From assembly GCA_963742345.1 (NCBI GenBank), contig CAVULO010000007.1, positions 124,001 to 188,000 of the forward strand: DNA of 64,000 nucleotides, read 5' to 3'. Under the pieces are notes generated by a model. That model had not been told where the DNA came from. It worked only from the letters and a program-made list of their open reading frames with translations, and did not search any database. This DNA comes from Pseudolabrys sp963742345. GTDB taxonomy: Bacteria > Pseudomonadota > Alphaproteobacteria > Rhizobiales > Xanthobacteraceae. Position 1 is the stretch's first letter, and the number at the start of each line of letters is the position of its first letter. The translations under genes were made by a program, and so were the position numbers. Positions 1 through 7,967 of the stretch are shown in pieces.

Positions 1-340
1 CATCGGCAAAGTACCGCGGTAGCTGGCGACCGATGTCAAGATTTTCCAACACGGTCAGATCGACAAAGATACGACGGTCTTCCGGAGTGAACCCCAGACC
101 GCGGCGCGCAATCTCAAAAGGTTTACGGGCTGAAATATCTTCGTCGTTGAAGCGCACGGTACCCTGGCGTTTGGCCATGAGACCCATGATCGTCTTCATC
201 GTGGTAGACTTGCCGGCGCCATTGCGCCCCATCAATGCCACCACCTCGCCGCGGCCAACTTCAAAGTTCAAATCGTACAAGATACGAGCGGCGCCGTACC
301 AGGCGCTCAAGTTTTCTACCGTGAGCATTGCTTCGCTCAT
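1..340 (-). CDS. livF: Branched-chain amino acid-type ABC transporter ATP-binding protein LivF (partial)
   Basis: N-terminal 113 residues of a LivF-family ATPase, running off the left edge. Translation of the minus strand gives a start at 340 followed by a Walker A motif (GRNGAGKS) near residue 40 and the LivF-like stretch FTPEDRRIF, the Q-loop region typical of LivF. The start codon overlaps the stop of the upstream livG (ATGA type), so it is translationally coupled to it. It supplies energy for import through the LivHM permease next door. The substrate cannot be read from the sequence; Liv-type systems carry branched-chain amino acids, but many in soil bacteria carry aromatic acids, amides or urea. 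The C-terminal two thirds, including the signature and Walker B motifs, lie outside the window. Confidence 0.9.
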   Translation of the reverse strand, partial: MSEAMLTVENLSAWYGAARILYDLNFEVGRGEVVALMGRNGAGKSTTMKTIMGLMAKRQGTVRFNDEDISARKPFEIARRGLGFTPEDRRIFVDLTVLENLDIGRQLPRYFAD

Positions 341-1101
341 GGCGCCGATCTCTCGAAAGTTTTGCCCGTGCCGAAATAGACTTCGCGTACTTGCGCGTCA
401 TCGCGGATCGTTGCGGCATTGCCATTGGCGATCAGCCGCCCGCGCGCCAACACAATGATCCGGTCGGCAAAAGCGAACACCACGTCCATGGAATGTTCGG
501 TGAACAGAACCGAAGTTCCGCGTTCCACCACCAGACGCTTGACGAGTGCAATGAGATCGTTGCGCTCACGTGGCGCCATGCCCGCGGTAGGCTCGTCCAT
601 TAACAAGAGCCGCGGCTCATTGGCGAGAGCGATGGCGAGCTCAACGCGCTTTACATCCCCATAGGCGAGTTCGCGGCTAGGCCGTTCGGCGGCCTCGCGC
701 ATGCCGACTTGGCTGAGGAGATCAAGCGCACGATCGCGATGCAGTTTCGAGGCTGGCCGCCAAAGATGATAGGTCTCGCGTGCGTGCGAAATCAGCGCCA
801 TTTGTACGTTTTCGACAACCGTCATTGAACCGAAAGTTGCGGCCACCTGGAAAGTTCGTCCAACACCGAGCCGCCAGACGTCGCGCGCCTCGAGCCCGGC
901 GATGTCGCGGCCCGCGAAAAGTATCTCCCCGGAATCCGCTTCGAGCTGGCCGTTGATCATATTGAAGCAAGTGGATTTTCCGGCGCCGTTTGGGCCAATC
1001 ATGGCGAGAAACTCGCCCCGCGCGATATCGAAGCTAACGTCGCTGACCGCACGCACGCCACCGAAGGTCTTGGACAATGAGCGAACGGCAAGCACGCTCA
1101 T
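337..1101 (-). CDS. livG: Branched-chain amino acid-type ABC transporter ATP-binding protein LivG
   Basis: 254-aa ABC ATPase of the LivG family. Walker A GPNGAGKS lies near residues 37-44, Walker B ends LLLMDEPTAGM near residue 168, and the H-loop is in FTEHSMDVVF. The signature is degenerate (ELAYGDVKRVELA rather than LSxGQ), which is common in LivG proteins. It is the second ATPase of the importer, pairs with LivF (337-340 overlap) and overlaps the fused permease gene by four bases upstream, so the three are one tightly coupled operon read leftwards. The length is normal for the family. Function as a cytoplasmic ATPase at the inner membrane is secure; the transported substrate is not. Confidence 0.92.
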   Translation of the reverse strand: MSVLAVRSLSKTFGGVRAVSDVSFDIARGEFLAMIGPNGAGKSTCFNMINGQLEADSGEILFAGRDIAGLEARDVWRLGVGRTFQVAATFGSMTVVENVQMALISHARETYHLWRPASKLHRDRALDLLSQVGMREAAERPSRELAYGDVKRVELAIALANEPRLLLMDEPTAGMAPRERNDLIALVKRLVVERGTSVLFTEHSMDVVFAFADRIIVLARGRLIANGNAATIRDDAQVREVYFGTGKTFERSAP

Positions 1102-2984
1102 GGCTTCACACCCGATTTACGCCAGAGCGAGGAGAACGCACCAACGATGCCTTGCGGGAATGCAAGCACAAGCAGCAAAATGATGAAGCCGAGCAATGCC
1201 CGCCAATACTCGGTTTGGCGCATTACCGTGTCTTGTAGCGTAGCGAACACAGATGCGCCGACGATCGGGCCGGTGAGCGTCTGGATGCCACCAAGCAGCA
1301 CCATGACCAGGCCGTCAATTGAGCGGCCGACATGGATCGTCTCCGGCGAGATCGAGCCCTTGGCAAACGCAAACAATCCGCCGGCAACACCGCAGACCCC
1401 GCCCGCGATAGCAAAGCCGAGCCAGTGCACGCGGTTTACGTCGATACCAACGGCCTCTGCGCGCAGCACCGAGTCCCGGCCCGCGCGCATGGCGTAGCCG
1501 AATGGCGCAAACAGGAAACGGCGCAACAGGAGCACGCCAATTGCGGCGAGCACGAGCGTGAGCAGGTAATAAACCCAGGCGGTGTCGAATGGCGGAGGTG
1601 GCCAAACGCCGATCACGCCATTGGACCCACCAGTGAGTCCCTCCCACTGGAAAACCAAAGCCCAGACAATCTGAGCAAAGGCGAGCGTCAACATTGCGAG
1701 GTAGACGCCGGATAGCCGCACGGCAAACCAGCCGAACAATAATGCCCCGCCGAGCGCGGCCAAGGGTGCTGCGGTCAACGCGACCCCCATCGGGATGGCC
1801 AGCCATTTGACCAGAAGTGCCGCGCCATAAGCGCCGAGGCCGAAATAGGCAGCGTGCCCGAAAGAATGCATGCCGCCAGGCCCCATGATGAAATGCAGTG
1901 AGGTCGCGAATATCACCGCAATCAATACGTCGATCCCGAGAATGAGCAGATAAGGCGATGTCTGTGCGAGGAGCGGCAGACATAACAGCAACGCAAGCAC
2001 CGTGGCGCCGAGTACCTTGAGTGCAGGCGTCGCAGGACGGATGGGATCTTCCGGTTCGGCCACCGAACGCACAAAGGCTTGCGGCCGGCCGAGCAGGCCG
2101 TAAGGCCGCACTATCAGCACCACCGCCATGACCAGGAACTCGGCCACCAAGGTAAGTTTGGAAAAATTGACGCTGACAAAGCCGAGATCAACGATACCGA
2201 TTGCGATACAAACAGCCTTCACTTCCGCAATGACCACTGCTGCGAGATAGGCGCCGGTGATCGACCCCATGCCGCCGACGACGACCACGACAAAGGCATC
2301 ACCGATTGCCACCAGGTCAGTGGCAAGATTGGCGGGTTCGCGCGCAACCTGTAGCGCGCCGCCGAATCCAGCGAGCGCGGCACCAAGTGCAAATACCGAG
2401 GTGAACAGCACTGCCTGGTTCACGCCAAGAGCGCTAACCATTTCGCGATCCTGAGTCGCTGCGCGTATGAGGCGCCCGAAGCGCGTGCGCGCCAACGTGA
2501 AATGCAGTGCCAGCAACACAAGCGGGCCGATGACGATTAGAAAGAGGTCATAGCTGGGCAATTGGCGGCCAAGCACCTCGATCGATCCGCGCAAACCCGG
2601 CGCGCGTGGCCCGAGCAGGTCCTCCGGACCCCAGAGCCAGAGCACGGCATCGTTGATCACCAGCACCAGCGCGAACGTAGCGAGCAGCTGAAAAAGCTCG
2701 GGCGCGCGATAGATGCGCCGCAACAGCAGGATTTCGATCAGCGCACCAAGGGTGCCGACGATGAGGGCCGTAGCGACAATGCCGCCCCAAAAACCGAGCG
2801 CACCGTTGATATGGGTTGCAAATGAATAAGCGATGTAGGTCCCGAGCATATACAAGGACCCATGAGCGATGTTGATGATACGGGAGACGCCGAAGATCAG
2901 CGACAGTCCCACCGCGATAAAGAACAGGCCGGAGGCGGTGGATAGCCCGTTGAGCGCCTGAAATAGAAATGCGCTGAAAGTCAT
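1098..2984 (-). CDS. Fused LivH-LivM ABC transporter permease
   Basis: 628-aa membrane protein combining both permease halves of a Liv-type importer. Residues about 1-300 are LivH-like (GLSLIFGVSRIINIAHGSLY at the start, VVVVVGGMGSITGA near 235); residues about 325-628 are LivM-like (GGMHSFGHAAYFGLGAYGAA near 373, GLTGGSNGVIG near 450, FAKGSISPETIHVGRSIDG near 545). The halves are joined by a charged linker rich in Pro and Glu (about 305-325). Usually livH and livM are separate genes, although fusions occur in Rhizobiales. No frameshift is needed and the reading frame is open throughout. It would form both transmembrane halves of the translocation pore driven by the adjacent ATPases. Confidence 0.92.
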   Translation of the reverse strand: MTFSAFLFQALNGLSTASGLFFIAVGLSLIFGVSRIINIAHGSLYMLGTYIAYSFATHINGALGFWGGIVATALIVGTLGALIEILLLRRIYRAPELFQLLATFALVLVINDAVLWLWGPEDLLGPRAPGLRGSIEVLGRQLPSYDLFLIVIGPLVLLALHFTLARTRFGRLIRAATQDREMVSALGVNQAVLFTSVFALGAALAGFGGALQVAREPANLATDLVAIGDAFVVVVVGGMGSITGAYLAAVVIAEVKAVCIAIGIVDLGFVSVNFSKLTLVAEFLVMAVVLIVRPYGLLGRPQAFVRSVAEPEDPIRPATPALKVLGATVLALLLCLPLLAQTSPYLLILGIDVLIAVIFATSLHFIMGPGGMHSFGHAAYFGLGAYGAALLVKWLAIPMGVALTAAPLAALGGALLFGWFAVRLSGVYLAMLTLAFAQIVWALVFQWEGLTGGSNGVIGVWPPPPFDTAWVYYLLTLVLAAIGVLLLRRFLFAPFGYAMRAGRDSVLRAEAVGIDVNRVHWLGFAIAGGVCGVAGGLFAFAKGSISPETIHVGRSIDGLVMVLLGGIQTLTGPIVGASVFATLQDTVMRQTEYWRALLGFIILLLVLAFPQGIVGAFSSLWRKSGVKP

Positions 2985-2999
2985 GACCCCGCCGCAAGC

Positions 3000-3040
3000 T
3001 TTCTGCCCCTCTCCCCTTGCGGAAAAGGGAAGCGCGCCGG
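3000..3040. repeat. Degenerate intergenic C-rich/G-rich palindrome
   Basis: In the gap between the substrate-binding protein and the permease there is a CCCCTCTCCCCTTGCGG run followed by AAAAGGGAAG. It resembles the better-preserved hairpin at 30148-30177, which shares the CTCCC/TTGC loop arrangement. It is probably a decayed copy of a dispersed palindromic repeat and could act as a transcript-stabilising hairpin inside the operon. Confidence 0.4.
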
Positions 3041-3050
3041 TTGCTATCTC

Positions 3051-4262
3051 TTAGTTTGTTTCCGCCGGCCTTAGTTTCTTGACTTCGGCATCGTTCGGCA
3101 GCACCGAAGCGCCGTCAACATATTTGAAATCGGCCATTGTCCCCTTACCGTTTTCCAGGGCGATCTTGCCTACATAGGCGCCCATCGTGGCCTGATGATC
3201 GCTGGCGCGATAGACAAACGGCCCAAAGGGACTGTCCACCTTAAGGTCCTTGAAAGCTTCCACCAACTTCTCGGTATCGGTCGACTTCGCCTTGGCGATG
3301 CCGGCGGCCAGCGATTTCATCGTCACGTAACCGACGATCGAGCCGAGACGCGGGTAGTCGTCGTATTTCTTTTTGTAAGCCTCGACGAAGGCAACATGTT
3401 CCTTGGTCTTGATCTTGTCCCATGGATAGCCGGTGACGACCCAGCCGACCGGCGCCTCATCCTTGAGCGGGTCGAGATATTCCGGCTCACCCGAAAGCAA
3501 GCTCACGACCGCGCGGTTCTTGAATACGCCGCGGGTGTTGCCTTCGCGCACGAACTTGGCGAGATCGCCGCCGAACAGCACGTTGAAGATCGCGTCCGGT
3601 TTGGCGTCGTCGATTGCCTGGGCTACTGCGCCGGCGTCAATCTTGCCGAGCGGCGGCGCCTGCTCGGTGACAAATTCTACGTCGGGCTGCGCCTTTTTCA
3701 TCAGCGCCTTGAAATTCTCGGCCGCCGATTGCCCATATTCGAAGTTCGGATAGACCAGTGCCCATCTTTTTTTCTTGGCCACAGTCGCGGCGGGCATCAG
3801 CATGGCGACTTGCATGTAGGTCGAGGCTCGCAGGCGAAATGTATATTTGTTGCCATTCTGCCAGGTAATCTTGTCCGTCAAAGGCTCGGCAGCAAGGAAA
3901 AACACTTTCTTCTGGCCGGCGAAATTGGTGACTGCCAACCCGATATTGGAGAGGAACGTTCCGGCGATCATCGACACGCCTTCGCGCGTGATCAGCTCTT
4001 CGGCAACGCGCACAGCTTCGCCGGGATTGGCGCCGTCATCTCGTGAGATCACTTCGAGCTTTTTGCCAAGGACACCGCCCTTGGCGTTGATCTCCTCAAT
4101 CGCCATTTCCCAACCCTTCTTGTAAGGATCGAGGAAGGCGGGCTGCGCCTTGTAACTGTTCAGCTCGCCGATCTTGATGGTCTGTTGCGCCGAGGCCGGC
4201 GAAAAGCCTGCTGCGAGAATGGCAGCACAGGCAGTCGAGAACACGTAACGACGAGTGATCAT
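3051..4262 (-). CDS. Liv-type ABC transporter substrate-binding protein
   Basis: Periplasmic binding protein of the LivJ family (peripla_BP_6), 403 aa from the chosen start. The start at 4262 gives a clean signal peptide (MITRRYVFSTACAAILAAGF, cleavage near ASAQQ) and has an AGGAG ribosome site about 7 nt upstream; the frame stays open 34 codons further upstream but that extension has no signal-peptide character. Mature features are typical: IKIGELNSY at the start, EVISRDDGANPGEAVRVAEELI and a GYVTMKSLAAGI hinge segment. It captures the ligand for the LivHM/G/F importer encoded just downstream on the same strand. A 15-bp motif shared with another promoter lies 36-50 nt upstream. The ligand is unknown. 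Confidence 0.93.
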   Translation of the reverse strand: MITRRYVFSTACAAILAAGFSPASAQQTIKIGELNSYKAQPAFLDPYKKGWEMAIEEINAKGGVLGKKLEVISRDDGANPGEAVRVAEELITREGVSMIAGTFLSNIGLAVTNFAGQKKVFFLAAEPLTDKITWQNGNKYTFRLRASTYMQVAMLMPAATVAKKKRWALVYPNFEYGQSAAENFKALMKKAQPDVEFVTEQAPPLGKIDAGAVAQAIDDAKPDAIFNVLFGGDLAKFVREGNTRGVFKNRAVVSLLSGEPEYLDPLKDEAPVGWVVTGYPWDKIKTKEHVAFVEAYKKKYDDYPRLGSIVGYVTMKSLAAGIAKAKSTDTEKLVEAFKDLKVDSPFGPFVYRASDHQATMGAYVGKIALENGKGTMADFKYVDGASVLPNDAEVKKLRPAETN

Positions 4263-4297
4263 GACAAGGCTCCTGCGTAGCTGTGTCCGGCGAGCTT

Positions 4298-4312
4298 GTT
4301 TGTGTGCAAATA
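4298..4312. promoter_or_regulatory. Candidate operator: shared 15-bp motif, copy 1
   Basis: GTTTGTGTGCAAATA, which contains the near-palindrome TTTG-N4-CAAA. It lies between the start of the binding-protein gene (4262) and the stop of the preceding SDR gene. The identical 15 bases occur in inverted orientation at 6093-6107, in the divergent promoter region of the hydrolase and the SsuA-like gene. Half-site spacing resembles operators of GntR-type regulators, but no regulator gene of that type is present in the window. Confidence 0.5.
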
Positions 4313-4367
4313 GTCCGACCGCATCCCCGAGCTTGTCAAGCCAACGATAACGGCGCGAACGCACGGC

Positions 4368-5186
4368 TTACCCCGTCGGCTTGTCGCGGAACCGGTCCAT
4401 CAGCGGTTTGTCTTGACCGCCGTCGATTTCGATCATTGTGCCATTGACCATTCCCATCAACGGCGAAGCCAACATAACGACGAGGTTTGCGACTTCGTCG
4501 ACTTCGGCAATGCGGCCCATCGGAATCGAGGCAGGCGCCAACTTGTCGGCCTGTTCGTACGAAATTTTCATGTCACGCGACATCGCCTGGACCAGACCGG
4601 CCCACCGCTCAGTGCGCACCGGGCCCGGGTTCACCGCGACGAAACTGATGTTGTTTTTCCCGTACTGCCCGGCTAGCGACAGCGTGAGGTTCTGCCCCGC
4701 CGCGTTGGCGGCGCCCGGGCAAATTTCCCAATAGGATGGCTTCACGCCGTCGTTGCCGATCAGGTTCACGACACGCCCGCCACCTTGCTTGACCATAAGC
4801 GGCAGCACGTAGCGCAGGCATCGCACATAACCCATGAACTTGAGCTGAAGCCCCTTCTCCCAATCATCTTCGGTCAAATGTTCGATGACGCCGCCGGCCG
4901 CCGAACCGGCGTTATTGACCATGATGTCGACACGGCCGAGGGCCTTGGCGCCCTGCACGACGAAGTTCTTGGCATCGGCGTCCTTACGCAGATCAGCCGG
5001 AATGGCCACGATCTTGCGCCCGGTTTCCTTGGCGATTTCGGCCGCCGCCGCTTCAAGCGGCTCCTTGCGCCGCGCGCAGATCGCAACATCAACACCTTCC
5101 TTTGCCAGCATACGGGCAATGCCCTTGCCGATGCCTTCGCTGCCGCCAGTGACCAGCGCCGTCTTGCCCTTGAGCTTGAGGTCCAT
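4368..5186 (-). CDS. SDR-family protein with non-canonical active site
   Basis: 272-aa short-chain dehydrogenase/reductase fold. The cofactor motif TGGSEGIG is at residues 13-20 and NNAG at 91-94; PG near residue 189 marks the usual PGxxxT segment. The catalytic Ser-Tyr-Lys set is not recognisable: the normal YxxxK position reads CPGAANAA (about 156-163), and the expected Ser segment reads NLIGNDG. Either it is not an oxidoreductase or it uses another mechanism. It lies 18 nt downstream of the hydrolase gene and ahead of the Liv operon on the same strand, so it probably acts on the compound imported by that system. Fold assignment is firm, enzymatic role is not. Confidence 0.88.
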   Translation of the reverse strand: MDLKLKGKTALVTGGSEGIGKGIARMLAKEGVDVAICARRKEPLEAAAAEIAKETGRKIVAIPADLRKDADAKNFVVQGAKALGRVDIMVNNAGSAAGGVIEHLTEDDWEKGLQLKFMGYVRCLRYVLPLMVKQGGGRVVNLIGNDGVKPSYWEICPGAANAAGQNLTLSLAGQYGKNNISFVAVNPGPVRTERWAGLVQAMSRDMKISYEQADKLAPASIPMGRIAEVDEVANLVVMLASPLMGMVNGTMIEIDGGQDKPLMDRFRDKPTG

Positions 5187-5204
5187 CGCGATACTCCCGG
5201 TTTT

Positions 5205-6068
5205 CTACTTTGACGGTTTGTGCGCAAGCCAGCTGCCGGCTTGCGCCGCAGCGAATAGATCGGCGAGCGCTGCATTGAATGCTGACGGCTCTTCCGTGGG
5301 GACATTGTGGCCGGAGCGCGGGATCACCAGTAAGCCTGCGGTGGGCACTGTGCGCTTGAGAAATACGCTGCCATCGATGCACGGCTCGTCTTCATCGCCG
5401 ACAATGATGAGCAGCGGCACGGAAAACTTCTTCAGTGCAGTCTCCATCTCCCACAGCGTTGGCCGCTTGAGCTGGAGATTGAACATGGTTTGTGCTTGGC
5501 CTTCCGCGGAATGCTCGGACAACATGCGTGCGAATTCGGCGTGACCGCGCGGGTCTTTGTTTTTCTGCGCCTGCCGCATCGGCGCACCGGCGTATTTTGC
5601 CGCCGCAGATACGATGCCTTCCTCGGCGAACATCTTTCCGATCTCGGCGGCGAACGCCTTCATGTCCTCGCGTTTCTTCGCATCCGGGCTTGAGCCCCAG
5701 CCACAGCCGGCAGCAACCACCGAAATACAACGCGCCGGCGCATGAATGCCGACATGCAACGCCGTGTAGGCGCCCATGGAGTGGCCAACGACGTGGGCCT
5801 TATTGACGTTGAGAGCATCCATCAGCGTCAGCACGTCATCGCGGGCTATATCCTGGCCGTAGCGCGCAGCATCGGCCGGTACATCGGACGGCGGATAACC
5901 GCGCTGGCTGTAGGTGATGCAGCGATGCGCGCGGGAGAAGAAACGCATCTGCATCTCCCAGCTGCGAAAATCGCCCGCATATTCATGCACGAAAATCACC
6001 GGTGTGCCGCTTCCGGCTTCTTCGTAATAAAGCCGCGTCCCGTCCCGCGCGGTGGTATGCGGCATCAC
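5205..6068 (-). CDS. Alpha/beta hydrolase
   Basis: 287-aa alpha/beta-hydrolase. The oxyanion-loop motif is HEYAGD (near 28), the nucleophile elbow is GHSMG (near 95), the acid is probably in VGDEDEP (near 226) and the catalytic His in SGHNVPTE (near 256). It has no signal peptide, so it should be cytoplasmic. The start is MM at 6068/6065. It is the first gene of a leftward set with the SDR and the Liv transporter and is divergent from an SsuABC-like operon; a shared 15-bp motif lies between them. It resembles carboxylesterases, 3-oxoadipate enol-lactonase-like enzymes and meta-cleavage hydrolases, and I cannot tell these apart from sequence alone. Confidence 0.88.
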   Translation of the reverse strand: MMPHTTARDGTRLYYEEAGSGTPVIFVHEYAGDFRSWEMQMRFFSRAHRCITYSQRGYPPSDVPADAARYGQDIARDDVLTLMDALNVNKAHVVGHSMGAYTALHVGIHAPARCISVVAAGCGWGSSPDAKKREDMKAFAAEIGKMFAEEGIVSAAAKYAGAPMRQAQKNKDPRGHAEFARMLSEHSAEGQAQTMFNLQLKRPTLWEMETALKKFSVPLLIIVGDEDEPCIDGSVFLKRTVPTAGLLVIPRSGHNVPTEEPSAFNAALADLFAAAQAGSWLAHKPSK

Positions 6069-6092
6069 GCCCTCCGGTTACTGCCGATCGAT

Positions 6093-6107
6093 TATTTGCA
6101 CACAAAC
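6093..6107. promoter_or_regulatory. Candidate operator: shared 15-bp motif, copy 2
   Basis: TATTTGCACACAAAC, the exact reverse complement of 4298-4312. It sits 25 nt upstream of the hydrolase start (minus strand) and 81 nt upstream of the SsuA-like start (plus strand), in a divergent promoter region. A single regulator could control both directions and also the Liv operon. Confidence 0.5.
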
Positions 6108-6188
6108 GAAAGCGGAGTAAAGTCGCGCTCGCCTTCAGGCCATGTGACGCGCAAGATCACAGCTGGGCGACCACGAGGGGGAGTGTCC

Positions 6189-7175
6189 ATGCTCAGTTTA
6201 TCTCGACGCGGTCTTGCCGCGATCGCCAGCGTTCTTGCGGTCGCAGTCATTGGAACTGTATCGCCGCCGGCGCGCGCCCAGCAAAAACCGGTGATCAAGG
6301 TCTCAAGCCTTACGCTGCCGGTATTCAACCCGTTGGTCTGGAACATAATGAAGGCGGAAGGCTTCGACGCGAAACACGGCTTTGAGCTTGATATTCACGC
6401 CTATCCCTCGATCTCGGCGTTTTATGCTGGTTTTGCCACAGGCGAAACCGACGTGCTGATCGGGGGGCCGACAATCCTTCAGAAGCTCTACCAGGAGGGC
6501 GTGCCGGTACGCATCATCGGCACTGGCTTCACGCTCGCCGATCTCGTCATCTTCACGAAGAATGACGCCATTAAGTCGTTGGCCGATCTCAAGGGCAAAC
6601 AGCTCGCCGTCGACATGGGCGGATCGCAATTCCAGGTCATCAAGATGTACCTGGCCGCCAAGGGTATCGACCTCGGCAAGGACATCACCGTCGTCAATGC
6701 CAATTTCGCCGTTGCTCGCGCACAACTCGAGGCTGACCGCGTCGACGCCGCACTGGTGATCGAGCCGCTGGCCAGCATTATCGCCAAGCAAAATCCGAAC
6801 TGGCACGTAATATTCAACGGCGCAGAAGGCTGGAAGGAAATCACCGGACAAGACGGCTGGGAAATTGTAACAGCGATGCGCGCCGACGCGATCGCGAAAA
6901 ATCCAGATGCGCCAAAAATGCTGATCGCAGCGCTGCAGGATGTCGCCCAATTCATGCAAAGCAACACTGCGGAAGCCGACAAGATCGCCAACGAGACCCT
7001 CAAACTGCCGCCAGGCATTCTGGCTGCCGCGTTGGCGAGCAAACGGCTGCAAATGACCATCAGGCCGGCCTGGGAGCCGGCGACCCGCAAGACCATTACC
7101 GACATGATGGAACGCGCGGTAAAGGCTGGGTTCTACGAAAAAATGCCGGACGAGAAGATCATCTATGCGCCTTAA
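6189..7175 (+). CDS. ABC transporter substrate-binding protein, SsuA/THI5-like
   Basis: 328-aa NMT1/SsuA-family periplasmic binding protein. The start at 6189 follows a GAGGGGG ribosome site and begins a signal peptide (MLSLSRRGLAAIASVLAVAV, cleavage near ARAQQ); the open frame reaches further upstream but into the divergent promoter. Family hallmarks include GGPTILQKLYQEGVPVRIIG (about 95-115), DLKGKQLAVDMGGSQF and LEADRVDAALVIEPLA. It heads an operon with the permease (22-nt gap) and ATPase that follow. Relatives bind alkanesulfonates, taurine, nitrate, thiamine precursors or aromatic acids; the ligand here is not determined. Confidence 0.92.
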   Translation: MLSLSRRGLAAIASVLAVAVIGTVSPPARAQQKPVIKVSSLTLPVFNPLVWNIMKAEGFDAKHGFELDIHAYPSISAFYAGFATGETDVLIGGPTILQKLYQEGVPVRIIGTGFTLADLVIFTKNDAIKSLADLKGKQLAVDMGGSQFQVIKMYLAAKGIDLGKDITVVNANFAVARAQLEADRVDAALVIEPLASIIAKQNPNWHVIFNGAEGWKEITGQDGWEIVTAMRADAIAKNPDAPKMLIAALQDVAQFMQSNTAEADKIANETLKLPPGILAAALASKRLQMTIRPAWEPATRKTITDMMERAVKAGFYEKMPDEKIIYAP

Positions 7176-7196
7176 GCGCGTAAGCGCGTCTGTACG

Positions 7197-7967
7197 ATGA
7201 CCAACGAGTTTCGGGAGTCTGTTCCGGTCCTGACCTTTCCGCGTCAGACTCTCGTCTCACTCCTCGTCTTCGCCATCGTCTGGGAAGCGCTGTCTCACGT
7301 GGCGCCCTATTTGGGGATTCCGCCATTTGCGATCCCCAGTTTTGTACGCATCGCGAAAAGCGTCACCACTATCACGCCAATCGACATCGTGGTGACACTG
7401 GCCCGCGTGATCGCTGCTCTGATCGTGTCATTCGTGCTGGGCCTCGCTCTGGCCATGGCCATGTATCGCTCGGATTCGCTCGATAAATACCTGCACCCAA
7501 TGATTCGCCTGCTGATGGCGATACCCGTGGTGTCATGGATTCTGTTTGCGGTGCTGTGGTTTCCCGGCGTCGAATTCCGCATCTGCTTCGTGCTGGTCGT
7601 AGTATGCGGCCCCGTCTTCCTGATCGATACGCTCGACGCGATGCACGGCGTGCCGCGTGAATTGCGCCATATGATGCAATCGTTCCGGCCAACGACCTGG
7701 CAGTACTTCTTCAAGCTGATGCTGCCCGCAATCGTGCCAACCATCTTCACCAGCTGGAAAGTCAACATCAGCCTGGCGATCCGTGTCGTCACCATCGCCG
7801 AGCTGGTTGGCGCAGTGACTGGGATCGGACATCAATTGTCGGTGGCACAGGAATTATTTTCGGTTGCCGACGTATTTGCCTGGACGCTGGTCCTGGTCGC
7901 GCTGCTGTTCCTGCTCGAAGCGATGGTCGCGCGCGCCGAAGCGCGAATATTACGGTGGCGCACATGA
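7197..7967 (+). CDS. ABC transporter permease, SsuC-like
   Basis: 256-aa inner-membrane permease of the binding-protein-dependent family (BPD_transp_1), about six hydrophobic segments. The cytoplasmic coupling (EAA) loop is recognisable around LRHMMQSFRPTTWQYFFKLMLPAI, with the conserved Gly replaced by Ser/Phe. Its stop overlaps the start of the ATPase gene (ATGA). It forms the pore for the ligand bound by the preceding protein. Length and topology are normal for SsuC/TauC/ThiX relatives. Confidence 0.92.
   Translation: MTNEFRESVPVLTFPRQTLVSLLVFAIVWEALSHVAPYLGIPPFAIPSFVRIAKSVTTITPIDIVVTLARVIAALIVSFVLGLALAMAMYRSDSLDKYLHPMIRLLMAIPVVSWILFAVLWFPGVEFRICFVLVVVCGPVFLIDTLDAMHGVPRELRHMMQSFRPTTWQYFFKLMLPAIVPTIFTSWKVNISLAIRVVTIAELVGAVTGIGHQLSVAQELFSVADVFAWTLVLVALLFLLEAMVARAEARILRWRT

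Noticed and set aside
12..458. Long antisense frames over livF/livG and many other genes
   Set aside because: High-GC codon bias opens frames opposite real genes; these lack starts with ribosome sites and family motifs.
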